A stretch of DNA of 64,000 nt from the NCBI RefSeq assembly GCF_001686985.1, contig NZ_CP015318.1, positions 308,001-372,000 of the forward strand, in the 5' to 3' direction. A program made the translations under genes and the position numbers. The notes below the pieces were generated by a model. It was not told where the DNA came from. It ran no database searches and saw only the letters and a program-made list of their open reading frames with translations. Of the stretch, positions 1 to 7,579 are shown piece after piece. Each line of letters begins with the position of its first letter. The stretch's first letter is position 1. Source of the stretch: Mesorhizobium amorphae CCNWGS0123. GTDB taxonomy: Bacteria > Pseudomonadota > Alphaproteobacteria > Rhizobiales > Rhizobiaceae.

Positions 1-154
1 TCCGCCATGCCGCTCCCACCCCCAGGACCGAACCCCCTTCGCGGCCCGTCGGCGGAATGTGCCCGAGAAGCATTAACGGACCGCTAACCATAACAAATCG
101 CAGCCGGCCTCCGGCTCGCATTCCGGACCGGCCCCGACTGCGGCATTGCATCGG

Positions 155-184
155 TTGTCGGCCACGGCTCAGCCGCGTTATAAG
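155..184 (+). promoter_or_regulatory. candidate sigma-70 promoter
   Basis: TTGTCG at 155-160 and TATAAG at 179-184 are separated by 18 nt and lie just upstream of the lipoprotein start at 203. The leader would be only about 12 nt. This is a pattern match only. Confidence 0.35.
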
Positions 185-202
185 TATATTGGGGTGTTGC
201 TA

Positions 203-553
203 ATGTTCGGACGGTTCCTGCTTGTTTTCCTTTTCCCGGCGCTGCTTGCAGCGGGCGGGTGCGCGCGCAGCGGCGATGGCACCGTGGTCATCCCGAAGCC
301 GCTCGACGTCAGGCGTATCTGGGACAAGCCTCCACCCCATGCGCAAACCAGCCAGTCGCAGGTGGGTGTCTTTCCGGTCGCACCACCGCAGGCACCAGCA
401 CGCTCGGCTGCCCGCAGGCTCGCCCCGCCGCCCACCCGGGCAAGACGGGTCACATCCGCTCCTGCGCCCCTCACGTCTTCCGACCCGGCCGCGGTGCTCG
501 CCTGCAGGAATGTCAGCAAACCCGGCACGCGCTACCGCGTCGTCTGCGAATAG
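203..553 (+). CDS. small putative lipoprotein, unknown function
   Basis: A 116-residue protein. It begins with a hydrophobic signal segment (residues 1-17) ending in a lipobox-like AGGC with Cys20, so it is probably exported and lipid-anchored. The rest is Pro/Ala/Arg-rich and low in complexity, apart from a short C-terminal stretch with two cysteines (ACRNVSKPGTRYRVVCE). The methionine at 203 was chosen over an upstream ATG at 146 because it starts directly at the signal peptide. The ribosome site is weak. No family is recognised. The two terminal cysteines could form a disulfide in the periplasm. Confidence 0.6.
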   Translation: MFGRFLLVFLFPALLAAGGCARSGDGTVVIPKPLDVRRIWDKPPPHAQTSQSQVGVFPVAPPQAPARSAARRLAPPPTRARRVTSAPAPLTSSDPAAVLACRNVSKPGTRYRVVCE

Positions 554-640
554 ATTCGGCGAGCGAGACTTGCCCGAGAGTTTGACTGCACCCTGAAAGA
601 TGCAGCGGGTTTCCGTTCGGAGTTGCGCAAAGGACAGTCG

Positions 641-711
641 CTACAGCAACTCCAGGAAAAGTGCGTAGCAGTTCTCCGTCCGGAGTTTGCGTAAAAACAA
701 AGGGTTAGAGC
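641..711. repeat. rhizobial palindromic intergenic repeat (GCAATTCC type, degenerate)
   Basis: GCAACTCC at 646-653 pairs imperfectly with GGAGTTTGC at 682-690. Between them are an AGGAAAA and a CTCCGTC segment, followed by AAAACAAAG and a TTAGAGC tail. The same order of words occurs at 54544-54640 and partly at 28482-28533, so this is one copy of a dispersed family. It overlaps the last codons of the minus-strand gene ending at 705. A further fragment (TTCCGTTCGGAGTTGCGCAA) lies at 611-630. Confidence 0.6.
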
Positions 712-941
712 GATGCCGCGCCCTTCCTGGGTTCCTTTGCGCCAAGCTTCTCCAGGGCGATGCGGACTTGCCGCAATTCGTCCTGCCAGCCGTCATCGTC
801 GCCCATCGGTCCTTCCGATGCCGCGCGCTGCAACCCGCGCGCCTCGGATTCGATGTCACGAAGCCTGGCGATCTTCTGTTCGGTGGTCAGGGACTGGTCC
901 TCGACAATCTCCTGCACCTTCATTTCCCTGAATGTGACCAT
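705..941 (-). CDS. conserved small cytoplasmic protein, unknown function
   Basis: A 78-residue soluble charged protein (MKVQEIVEDQSLTTEQKIARLRDIESEARGL...). It is predicted largely helical, with a central acidic patch (GDDDG) and a basic C-terminus. A GGAG ribosome site 8 nt before the ATG at 941 supports this start; ATG at 923 is the alternative. The longer frame extending to 1268 lacks protein-like composition upstream of 941 and was not used. The last codons run into a palindromic repeat. No signal peptide or membrane segment is present. I do not recognise a named family. Confidence 0.65.
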   Translation of the reverse strand: MVTFREMKVQEIVEDQSLTTEQKIARLRDIESEARGLQRAASEGPMGDDDGWQDELRQVRIALEKLGAKEPRKGAASL

Positions 942-1282
942 GGCGATGGCTCCGGTTGGTCGTCTGTCACAACGCGGCAGCCGGCAAGCCGTTCCGGCGG
1001 GGAGCCCGCTCACCTGGATCGGGGTGACGGCCGGCCAGCCATCCGTCGAAAAGCCAGTCCGCTGGGAAAAAGGCCGGTCCGACCACCCGCACCGGCCGCG
1101 CGCCGGCCAGCTTCTCGATCGCACAAAACTACAGTTTCCTTTCAAGATTGAGACAGGCGAAAGGCAGTGCCGGCGCCACCATCTGCCGGCACGGTCAAGC
1201 GTGACCAATTTCACGGTGCTCGGCCGCTTCCTGTGAAACCTTTGTCCGACATCCCGCGTTGTAGGCAAAAAGGAGGGCGAAG
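942..1282. other. intergenic region without recognised gene
   Basis: About 340 bases between divergently transcribed small genes. It presumably holds the promoters of both. I see no RNA gene, strong hairpin or convincing open frame. Confidence 0.4.
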
Positions 1283-1498
1283 ATGTCTATCCACTTCACC
1301 GTCTCGGGGCTGACAAGGAACCTGATCCACTCGCTTGGACTGGATCATGAGTGGTGGCCAAAAGCCCTGACCCCGGAGCAGAAACTGTTGGTGGAATGCT
1401 ATCTGGCCGGCCAGATTCCGGAATCGGCCTGGAACGACTACGTGTTCGAGATGCCCGAGCTGGAACGGCACGTCAACGCCAGGCGCGGACGCCATTGA
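1283..1498 (+). CDS. small hypothetical protein
   Basis: A 71-residue protein with a very good ribosome site (AAGGAGGGCGAAG before ATG), which fixes the start. The sequence contains two histidines near a WW pair (GLDHEWWPKALTPEQKLLVECYLAGQIPESAWNDY), then an acidic-to-basic tail ending RRGRH. It has no signal peptide or membrane helix, so it is probably cytoplasmic. It stands alone between divergent genes. The family is unknown to me; the strong Shine-Dalgarno and coding-like composition support a real gene. Confidence 0.65.
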   Translation: MSIHFTVSGLTRNLIHSLGLDHEWWPKALTPEQKLLVECYLAGQIPESAWNDYVFEMPELERHVNARRGRH

Positions 1499-1548
1499 GC
1501 CTGCATCGGCCGGTCGCGAAGCGAGCCGCCTGCGCCGGCAGGCGACCG

Positions 1549-1920
1549 CTATTGCTTCGGTGACTTGAACTGCAGCGTAAACACGTTACCCGCAACGCCC
1601 TTGGCAAGCGCCGGCGAAAAGGTCAGCGGCAGGCAGTTCTGCAACGCGGCAGTCGCGGCATCGACAAAGGCCTTGCGCGCCTTTTCGTCACCGGCCACCT
1701 TGATGGCCGTCGGCTTGGGCGGGCCGATGAGCGTGCCGTCGCGCCTGAAGCTGAAGCTCAATGTGACCGTCGAATTGCCGGCATCCGCCGGCGGCGTCCA
1801 GCACGCCTGGATCGCCGTTGCGACATCGTTCATGGTGTCGAGCGATGCGGCATTCGATTGACCGATTGCCGCCATCAATACTGTTCCCACAATCGTCGAC
1901 AGTGCTGTGCCGCTTTTCAT
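1549..1920 (-). CDS. exported TonB/TolA C-terminal-like protein
   Basis: A 123-residue protein that starts with a signal peptide (MKSGTALSTIVGTVLMAAIGQSNAA), so it is periplasmic. The mature part has the pattern of TonB/TolA-type C-terminal domains: an early Cys-Trp (IQACWTPP), an alternating strand (TVTLSFSFRRDGTL), a helical region and a late Cys (LQNC), then a final strand (VFTLQF). It lacks the long linker and membrane anchor of a true energy transducer, so a role in envelope assembly is only a guess. The start at 1920 is backed by GAGGA upstream; in-frame ATG at 2016 gives an unlikely leader. Confidence 0.6.
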   Translation of the reverse strand: MKSGTALSTIVGTVLMAAIGQSNAASLDTMNDVATAIQACWTPPADAGNSTVTLSFSFRRDGTLIGPPKPTAIKVAGDEKARKAFVDAATAALQNCLPLTFSPALAKGVAGNVFTLQFKSPKQ

Positions 1921-2083
1921 TTGCAGGTCCTCGTTTCTTCCACCGGTTGCCAGTCCGCACAGGACAACTGAAATCGATGATAGGGTCGGCGCCGGCAATG
2001 ACAATATGTTTCGCAAGCACTTGATGCAGGCGCCGTTTCGCTGGCCTGCTCATACCTCTCGGGACAGGAACCTCTTGAAAAGC

Positions 2084-2110
2084 AAAAAGGCCGGCGCATG
2101 GCCGACCTTT
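2084..2110 (-). terminator. intrinsic terminator downstream of the GST gene
   Basis: On the minus strand a G/C-rich stem (AAGGTCGGC with GCCGGCCTT) closes on a short loop and is followed by TTTTTGCTTTTC. It lies about 110 nt after the GST stop at 2221. The rest of 1921-2220 shows no gene I trust. Confidence 0.65.
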
Positions 2111-2220
2111 CCTTCCACATCTCGATCCGCGCCAGTACATCCGTGGTCGCAGGCTGGAGGTGAATTGCCAATCAGTAGACAAGGCTTTGGTTAACGAATT
2201 CTTTCTTTCGAACCGCGCCA

Positions 2221-3087
2221 TCACGTCTTGGCTTGCGATTTCACATAGGCGATATAGCCGCGCACGTCGGCGGCCGGCTCGGCATAGGCCTTGCCGAGCT
2301 TCTTTTCGACCGCCGCCACATATTCCTTTGCCCATTTGGGCAAGGCGTAGTCGATGACCGCCAGGAACTCGAGCGTTGCCGCCAGACGGATGTCGGCGAT
2401 CGACGGGTTCTTGCCGCCGATGAACGGCTTGCCGTCCCGGAAGAAGCTGTGAAACACCTCCAGCGGCTCGGCGATCGCGGCCATCGCCGCCTTCTGGGCT
2501 TCGGACTTCTTGTCGGGATGGGCGTCGCTGTGGCCGACCTCGCCGGCATATTGCGGGAAGCCGAGGAACGGATAGGTGGCACGCGCCACATAGGGGTAGA
2601 GCGTGCCGACCAGGTAGAACATGGCACTGTCGATCATCGCCCGCTTGGCCGGCGCCTTGGGATAGAACTTCTCCAGCCCATGCTTGTTGGAGAGGTATTG
2701 CATGATGGCGCAGCTTTCCCACAGCACGCCCCTGGGAAGGCCCTTGTCCTCGATCATCGGCGTCAGATGCGCCGGGTTGCGTGCCATGAATTCCGGCGAG
2801 CGGGTGTGGCCCCAAGCGTCGGTCTCCGCGGCATCCAGCCCGGCCGCACGCGCAAACACCCGGACGGTCATGTTGTTGACGCTGGGCTTCAGCATGCTGA
2901 GTTTCAACGCGGGTTTCTTCGCCGGCTTGGCTTTTACCTTATGCGCGGCTTTTGCCGTCGCCTTCGCAGCCGGTTTGGCCGCGGCCTTCGCCGACACCTT
3001 TGCGGCAGGTTTTGCCGATGCCTTCGCCGGCTTTGCCGCTGTTTTGGCCGTGGGTTTCTTCGCACTCTTCATCGCTGTCTTGGCCAT
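2221..3087 (-). CDS. glutathione S-transferase family protein with a Lys/Ala-rich N-terminal tail
   Basis: A 288-residue protein in two parts. Residues 1-60 are an unbroken Lys/Ala/Pro tail with 18 lysines and no acidic residue, resembling the C-terminal tails of histone H1-like or HU-like proteins. From about residue 64 it is a GST fold: a thioredoxin-like half (SVNNMTVRVFARAAGL, then ESCAIMQYL) and an all-helical half (IGGKNPSIADIRLAATLEFL). The normal family length is about 200-230, so the tail is an addition. A strong ribosome site (GAGGGAGGAACAC) precedes the ATG at 3087, so the tail is really translated. It follows the VOC gene by 23 nt and is likely cotranscribed. Substrate unknown; the tail may bind nucleic acid or an anionic surface. 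Confidence 0.8.
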   Translation of the reverse strand: MAKTAMKSAKKPTAKTAAKPAKASAKPAAKVSAKAAAKPAAKATAKAAHKVKAKPAKKPALKLSMLKPSVNNMTVRVFARAAGLDAAETDAWGHTRSPEFMARNPAHLTPMIEDKGLPRGVLWESCAIMQYLSNKHGLEKFYPKAPAKRAMIDSAMFYLVGTLYPYVARATYPFLGFPQYAGEVGHSDAHPDKKSEAQKAAMAAIAEPLEVFHSFFRDGKPFIGGKNPSIADIRLAATLEFLAVIDYALPKWAKEYVAAVEKKLGKAYAEPAADVRGYIAYVKSQAKT

Positions 3088-3110
3088 GTGTTCCTCCCTC
3101 TGTTTTTGTT

Positions 3111-3692
3111 TCAGTATGGGTTCTTCGGCGCCCGGCCGTCCGACAAGGTGGCGCGGGAGCGCTCGACCAGCGCCTGGATCGCGTCGGCGAGATGCACTTC
3201 CGCAATGTTGTAGTCGCCGCGCGCGACGCGGATCTTGTGCGCTTCCATCAGCACGTCGGCATGGGTGAAGCCTGCCGGCGGTTCGAAGCGGTAGGACGCC
3301 AGCTCGATCAACAGCCCAAGCGGATCCTCGAAATAGATCGAATCCATAAAGCCGCGATCCTTGACGCCGCTGTGCTTGATGCCACGCTCGTCGAGCCGGG
3401 CGACCGCCTGCAGGAAGGTGACGCGCGACACCGCAAACGCGATGTGGTGGACGCAGCCCGGATCGGTCGGCGTGCGGCGTTTTTCCGGCGTGCGGCTCTC
3501 ATCGGTGAAGATGGTGATCAGCCTTCCGTCGCCCGGATCGAAATAGAGATGGCTTTCGCTGGCCTTGTCGAGGTTGGGCTGCTCGAAGATGAACGGCATG
3601 CCGAGCACGCCTTCCCAAAAATCGATCGAGGTCTGGCGCCCGGCGCCGACCAACGTGATGTGATGGACGCCCTGCGATTGCAGCTTCTGCAT
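3111..3692 (-). CDS. VOC-fold (glyoxalase/extradiol dioxygenase type) protein
   Basis: A 193-residue cytoplasmic protein with two beta-alpha-beta-beta-beta modules. The first begins GVHHITLVGAGRQTSIDFWEGVLGM, the second CVHHIAFAVSRVTFLQAVARL and ends FEDPLGLLIELASY. His and Glu residues at the family's metal positions are present (HH pairs and the final E). Such proteins act as dioxygenases, glyoxalases or epimerases; the substrate cannot be read. The ATG at 3692 follows GGGAGGAAGG and is preferred to an ATG at 3752. It is the first gene of a two-gene unit with the tailed GST, which suggests a joint role with electrophilic or aromatic compounds. Confidence 0.8.
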   Translation of the reverse strand: MQKLQSQGVHHITLVGAGRQTSIDFWEGVLGMPFIFEQPNLDKASESHLYFDPGDGRLITIFTDESRTPEKRRTPTDPGCVHHIAFAVSRVTFLQAVARLDERGIKHSGVKDRGFMDSIYFEDPLGLLIELASYRFEPPAGFTHADVLMEAHKIRVARGDYNIAEVHLADAIQALVERSRATLSDGRAPKNPY

Positions 3693-4004
3693 TTGGCCTT
3701 CCTCCCAGGGAGTTTCCTGCCTTGCCGGAACGCACCGCGTTCCGATTGGCACCTTCGGAACAAGCTCGGCAGCTCGCCCGGATTTGCTCCCCTGCGCCCC
3801 ATATCCCGCGCACCTTGTGATGCTGCGGCCCGAGGCTTTCGTGACCCGATGCTAATTCAATCGGCCGGGATGCGCCAGAAGCGACCGACAATTGCGGTCG
3901 GCCAGTTTCAATAAAATATGATGATTTCAATCAACTAATGTAGTAGCGCCTTCCCGGACCGCGCCTCGGGGCGCGACCGACGGCTAGAATACAGGTTTGG
4001 CAAG
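3693..4004. other. divergent intergenic region
   Basis: About 310 bases between the VOC gene (minus) and the adenylation-acyltransferase gene (plus). An AT-rich patch (AATAAAATATGATGATTTC near 3910) stands out against the GC-rich background and probably contains promoter elements. No gene or clear dyad is seen. Confidence 0.4.
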
Positions 4005-6551
4005 ATGGGATTCACGGAACGGTTTGAGAGCTTCGGCGCCAGTCCTGCGCTGATTTTCCCCGATCGCGAGCCCATCTCGTACCGCGGGCTTGCCCGCCGC
4101 GTGGCGGCACAGGCCGCCAGCTTCGGTAGTGAAAAGCGCCTGGTCGCCGTGGTCGCGGAGCCGAGCGAACATGCGGTCATCGCCTATCTGGCGGCTCTGC
4201 ATGGCGGCCACGCCGTGGCTCTGTTGCCGCCTTGCAAGCCGTCGGTGCTCGATGACTTCGTTGCGGATTTCTCGCCCGATGGCGTATGCAGGTCGGTGGA
4301 CGGCCGCTTCCGCTGCATGATGGGATCCACCAATCCAGACGGTGGCCTCCACGCCGATCTGGCACTGCTGCTCGGCACCTCGGGCAGCACCGGCAAGAGC
4401 CGATACGTCAGATTGTCGGCCGGCGCCGTTCAAGCCAATGCCAGCTCCATCGCCAGCTATCTCGAACTTGAGGAGCGGGACAGCGCGGCACTCATCCTGC
4501 CGTTCCACTATTCCTACGGGCTCTCGGTCCTGAATTCGCATCTGATCGCGGGAGCGAGCCTCTACTTCGCGCGCAAAGGCGCATCGGATGCAGGCTTCGC
4601 GCGAGAGGTTCGCGATGCCGGCTGCACCAACATCAGCGGCGTCCCCTATTCGTTTGAGCAGATGGATCGGGCGGGTTTCCTGGAGCACGAACTGCCCGCG
4701 CTGCGTTTCATGACGGTTGCCGGAGGACGCATGCCGCCGGATCTCGCCACGACATTTCACCGCCATCTCGCCGATCGGCAAAAACGCTTTTTCATGATGT
4801 ACGGGCAGACCGAGGCGACAGCCAGGATCGCTTACGTCCCTCCGCACCGATTGGAAGGCAATGTCGGGTCCATTGGCATCGCGATCCCGGGCGGCTCACT
4901 GCGGCTGGTGGATGACGCCGGCAATTCGATAGAGCAACCAGGCCAGCCCGGAGAACTCGTCTACGGCGGACCGAACATTATGATGGGTTACGCCAGCCAA
5001 CGTTGCGATCTCGCAAAGGGAGCCGGGATCGCCGAGCTGCGCACCGGCGATATCGCCACAAGGGACAAGAACGGCTTCTTCACGGTGATCGGCCGGCTGA
5101 AGCGAATGTCGAAGATTGCCGGCCTGCGCCTCAGCCATGAAGCGATCGAGGCTGCGCTCGACGAAGCCGGGATCGCGGCCGCCGTCGTGGGTGACGATGA
5201 TCGCATCCTGGCGGTGGTGACATCCGAACACGCAGATGAACAGGTGCTGCCGGTCTTGATGGCGGCAACCGGCTTGCCGCGGCCGCATCTCGAGGTCGAA
5301 AGGACGCAATCCCTGCCGCGCCTCGCTTCGGGCAAGGTCGACTATGCTTCGCTGCATGCTCGCCTTCAGGCTTTGCGCCCGCCGCCCCGTGCCGGCGTGC
5401 TCGCGGCTTTTGCAAGCGCCTTTTATCCGAGACATGTCGGCGTCGACGACACATTCGAAAGCCTGGGCGGCGACTCCCTTCTCTACGTCCAGCTGTCGCT
5501 TGCCTTGGAACGCGAACTCGGCAGCGTTCCGCCGGGTTGGGAGACCATGCGGATTGCCGAGCTCTGCCGCGCCGGACAGCAGCCCGGCGAGCGTCAGTCG
5601 GTCGACAGCCAACTTGTCCTGCGCGCCGTCGCCACTCTGATGGTGGTCGTCCATCACGCCTCGCTCTGGCCCATCCCCGGCGGCGCCGCGATCCTGGTCA
5701 TGCTGGTGGGATACAGCCTGGCGCGTTTCCAGCGACAGAGGCTGTTTGCCGGCGACGTTGCCGGCGTGTTGCGCCCGCTGGCACTTGTGCTCGTACCTTA
5801 CCTGCCGATCGTGGCGGGGTTTTCGCTCGCCCAGGGTGAGATCCTGTGGCCGTCCTTTTTGCTGATCGGCAATCTTGGCTTCGTCCAGCCACCGCACATG
5901 ATGCCGTATCTCTACTGGTTCGTGGAAGCCTATGTTCAGATCATGCTTGTCTGGGCCGCCATGTTCGGGCTCCCGAAACTGCGCGCCTTTGCCGGAAGCC
6001 ACCCATTTGCCTTCGGAATGATCCTGTTGGCGGCCGCGACAGCGGCCAAGTTCCTCGTCCCCCTTCTCTGGAACATTGGCGGCCCGCAGATCTTCACTTT
6101 GCCCGACGTCTTCTACCTCACGGCCCTTGGCTGGTGCGTGCACTTCGCCACCTCCCGGCAGAAGCGGCTGACGTTGATCGTGGTGGTGACTTTGTTGTGC
6201 CCGGTGCTCGCCTGGATGGGGGGCAACTGGCTCGGCTCCTGGGTGAAATTCGCCTCGGTGTTCGGCGCCGTTCTCGTCCTCATCAACGCCCGGCGCATCG
6301 CGTTGCCGAGCGGACTGGTGCAAATGGTCTTGCCGATCGCCGCCGCCAGCTATCACATCTACCTGTTTCACAGGATCGTGCCGGAGTGGCTGCTGCCGAG
6401 CCCGGACCTCGCCGTCTCGCAGCCTGTTGTAACGATCGCCGCGGTCGCTATTGGCCTTCTATCCGGACTGGGAGCCTTCGCGTTGCAGCAGCAACTGACC
6501 AGATGGCTCGCCCTGCAACAGGCGCGCGCCGGAAGCCTCGCCTTCAATTGA
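4005..6551 (+). CDS. adenylation / carrier protein / membrane acyltransferase fusion
   Basis: An 848-residue three-part protein. Residues 1-455 are an AMP-forming adenylation domain: P-loop TSGSTGKS (125-132), YGQTEAT (266-272), RTGDIA (346-351), GRLKRMSKIAG (363-373) and the catalytic-lysine motif ASGKVDY (K444). Residues about 460-525 are a carrier domain with FESLGGDSL; Ser491 is the phosphopantetheine site. Residues about 535-848 carry around ten membrane helices with an acyltransferase-3-like start (LRAVATLMVVVHHAS, His550/551). The protein would activate an acid, load it on its own carrier and pass it to an acceptor at the membrane. Substrate and acceptor are unknown. It is monocistronic; tRNA-Glu lies 32 nt beyond its end on the other strand. 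No separate phosphopantetheinyl transferase is nearby. Confidence 0.8.
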   Translation: MGFTERFESFGASPALIFPDREPISYRGLARRVAAQAASFGSEKRLVAVVAEPSEHAVIAYLAALHGGHAVALLPPCKPSVLDDFVADFSPDGVCRSVDGRFRCMMGSTNPDGGLHADLALLLGTSGSTGKSRYVRLSAGAVQANASSIASYLELEERDSAALILPFHYSYGLSVLNSHLIAGASLYFARKGASDAGFAREVRDAGCTNISGVPYSFEQMDRAGFLEHELPALRFMTVAGGRMPPDLATTFHRHLADRQKRFFMMYGQTEATARIAYVPPHRLEGNVGSIGIAIPGGSLRLVDDAGNSIEQPGQPGELVYGGPNIMMGYASQRCDLAKGAGIAELRTGDIATRDKNGFFTVIGRLKRMSKIAGLRLSHEAIEAALDEAGIAAAVVGDDDRILAVVTSEHADEQVLPVLMAATGLPRPHLEVERTQSLPRLASGKVDYASLHARLQALRPPPRAGVLAAFASAFYPRHVGVDDTFESLGGDSLLYVQLSLALERELGSVPPGWETMRIAELCRAGQQPGERQSVDSQLVLRAVATLMVVVHHASLWPIPGGAAILVMLVGYSLARFQRQRLFAGDVAGVLRPLALVLVPYLPIVAGFSLAQGEILWPSFLLIGNLGFVQPPHMMPYLYWFVEAYVQIMLVWAAMFGLPKLRAFAGSHPFAFGMILLAAATAAKFLVPLLWNIGGPQIFTLPDVFYLTALGWCVHFATSRQKRLTLIVVVTLLCPVLAWMGGNWLGSWVKFASVFGAVLVLINARRIALPSGLVQMVLPIAAASYHIYLFHRIVPEWLLPSPDLAVSQPVVTIAAVAIGLLSGLGAFALQQQLTRWLALQQARAGSLAFN

Positions 6552-6583
6552 AGACGCCAGGCTGCTGCATGTTCTGATTGTCT

Positions 6584-6658
6584 TGGTACGCCCAAGGGGA
6601 ATCGAACCCCTGTTCCCGCCGTGAGAGGGCGGTGTCCTGACCGCTAGACGATGGGCGC
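6584..6658 (-). tRNA. tRNA-Glu (anticodon CTC)
   Basis: On the minus strand the cloverleaf starts GCGCCCA at 6658. It has the Glu-type D arm (TCGTCTAGCGGTCAGGA), an anticodon stem CCGCC/GGCGG enclosing CTCTCAC (anticodon CTC), the T loop GGTTCGATTCC and an encoded CCA ending at 6584. The acceptor stem pairs throughout, with one G-U at its end. Length is 75 nt including CCA. Confidence 0.95.
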
Positions 6659-6748
6659 GTTCAAGAACCGGCGATATAGGCTGACGGTTGGGAAAAAGCA
6701 ACTGGGCTTCCGACGTTTGCCGAAAGCCGCGAAATGACTGTTGCAGGT

Positions 6749-7156
6749 CTAGCGTTTCGGCTCGATCAGGTCCCACAGATTTCCGTAGAGATCGGCGAAC
6801 ACCGCCACCGTGCCGTAAGGCTCATGGCGCGGCGCTTCGCGGAATTCGACACCCTTTTCCGTCATCGCCTGATGATCCCTGGCAAAGTCGGAGGTTTCGA
6901 GGAACAGAAAGACGCGGCCGCCGGTCTGGTTGCCGATGCGGCTTGCCTGCGCCGCGTCTGACGCTTCGGCCAGCAGCAGTCTGGCGCCTTCGCCGTCGGC
7001 AGGCGTCACCGTGACCCAGCGCTTGCCGTCACCGAGATCGACATCCTCGGTCAGGACAAAGCCCAGCCGCTCGACATACCAGTCGATCGCCTCGTCATAA
7101 TTCCTGACGACGAGAGCGACTGTCGCCACCCTGCGATGTTCGGCGAACCCGGTCAT
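6749..7156 (-). CDS. VOC family protein
   Basis: A 135-residue cytoplasmic protein with the glyoxalase/bleomycin-resistance fold. The first module is VATVALVVRNYDEAIDWYVERLGF and the second ends GTVAVFADLYGNLWDLIEPKR. The ATG at 7156 lies 13 nt after the stop of the upstream membrane-protein gene, so the two are likely cotranscribed. In-frame codons further upstream fall inside that gene and were ignored. Substrate not readable. Confidence 0.8.
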   Translation of the reverse strand: MTGFAEHRRVATVALVVRNYDEAIDWYVERLGFVLTEDVDLGDGKRWVTVTPADGEGARLLLAEASDAAQASRIGNQTGGRVFLFLETSDFARDHQAMTEKGVEFREAPRHEPYGTVAVFADLYGNLWDLIEPKR

Positions 7157-7169
7157 CGTTGGGGCCCGG

Positions 7170-7553
7170 TCATTTGTTCCGGATCGCAAAACGGCCGATG
7201 ATGCGGCGCTCGGCGATGTCGTAGACGAAGATGGTGCGGCTGCCGTCGGCAAGCTCGGCATCGATCGAGATGCGGTTGCCGGACAGCGACTGGCTGACCA
7301 CCCTCGCGCCGACGGGCAGCACGATGTCGCCGCTGACTGGCTCGCCGGCCGGCACCTGGATGTCGCTGGCCAGCGGCGGGCTGGCGGGTGGCGCGTTGCG
7401 GGCTTTGTAGACAAGCGCTCCGATCACCACCATAAGGGCGAGCAACAACAGGCCGAGGTTGATGGCCATGAAGCGCAAGAGTTTCTTCCGCACGCTTTCG
7501 ACTTCGGGGTCGAGCGGCTTTTCTTGTTCTTCGTCGGCAATTGGCCTGGCCAT
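7170..7553 (-). CDS. single-pass membrane protein, unknown function (DUF6476-like)
   Basis: A 127-residue protein with an acidic cytoplasmic N-terminus (EEQEKPLDPEVESV), one hydrophobic helix at about residues 30-48, and a C-terminal periplasmic beta-rich segment (ARVVSQSLSGNRISIDAELADGSRTIFVYDIAERRIIGRF). I recall similar Rhizobiales proteins under the label DUF6476 but cannot confirm it. It is divergent from the pseudouridine synthase gene, with starts 26 nt apart, and is followed by a VOC gene 13 nt downstream. Confidence 0.7.
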   Translation of the reverse strand: MARPIADEEQEKPLDPEVESVRKKLLRFMAINLGLLLLALMVVIGALVYKARNAPPASPPLASDIQVPAGEPVSGDIVLPVGARVVSQSLSGNRISIDAELADGSRTIFVYDIAERRIIGRFAIRNK

Positions 7554-7579
7554 GGCAAAAATTCCGGAACTTTCTTTCG

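Noticed and set aside
1..8. ATG on the minus strand at 8 with GGGAG upstream, possibly the start of a gene leaving the window
   Set aside because: Only two codons are visible, too little to call.
1917..2171. 84-codon minus-strand frame upstream of the TonB-like gene
   Set aside because: Overlaps a likely terminator and the next gene's start; composition is not protein-like.
6551..6660. Possible integration site at tRNA-Glu
   Set aside because: No integrase and no direct repeat of the tRNA 3' end was found upstream of the adenylation-acyltransferase gene.
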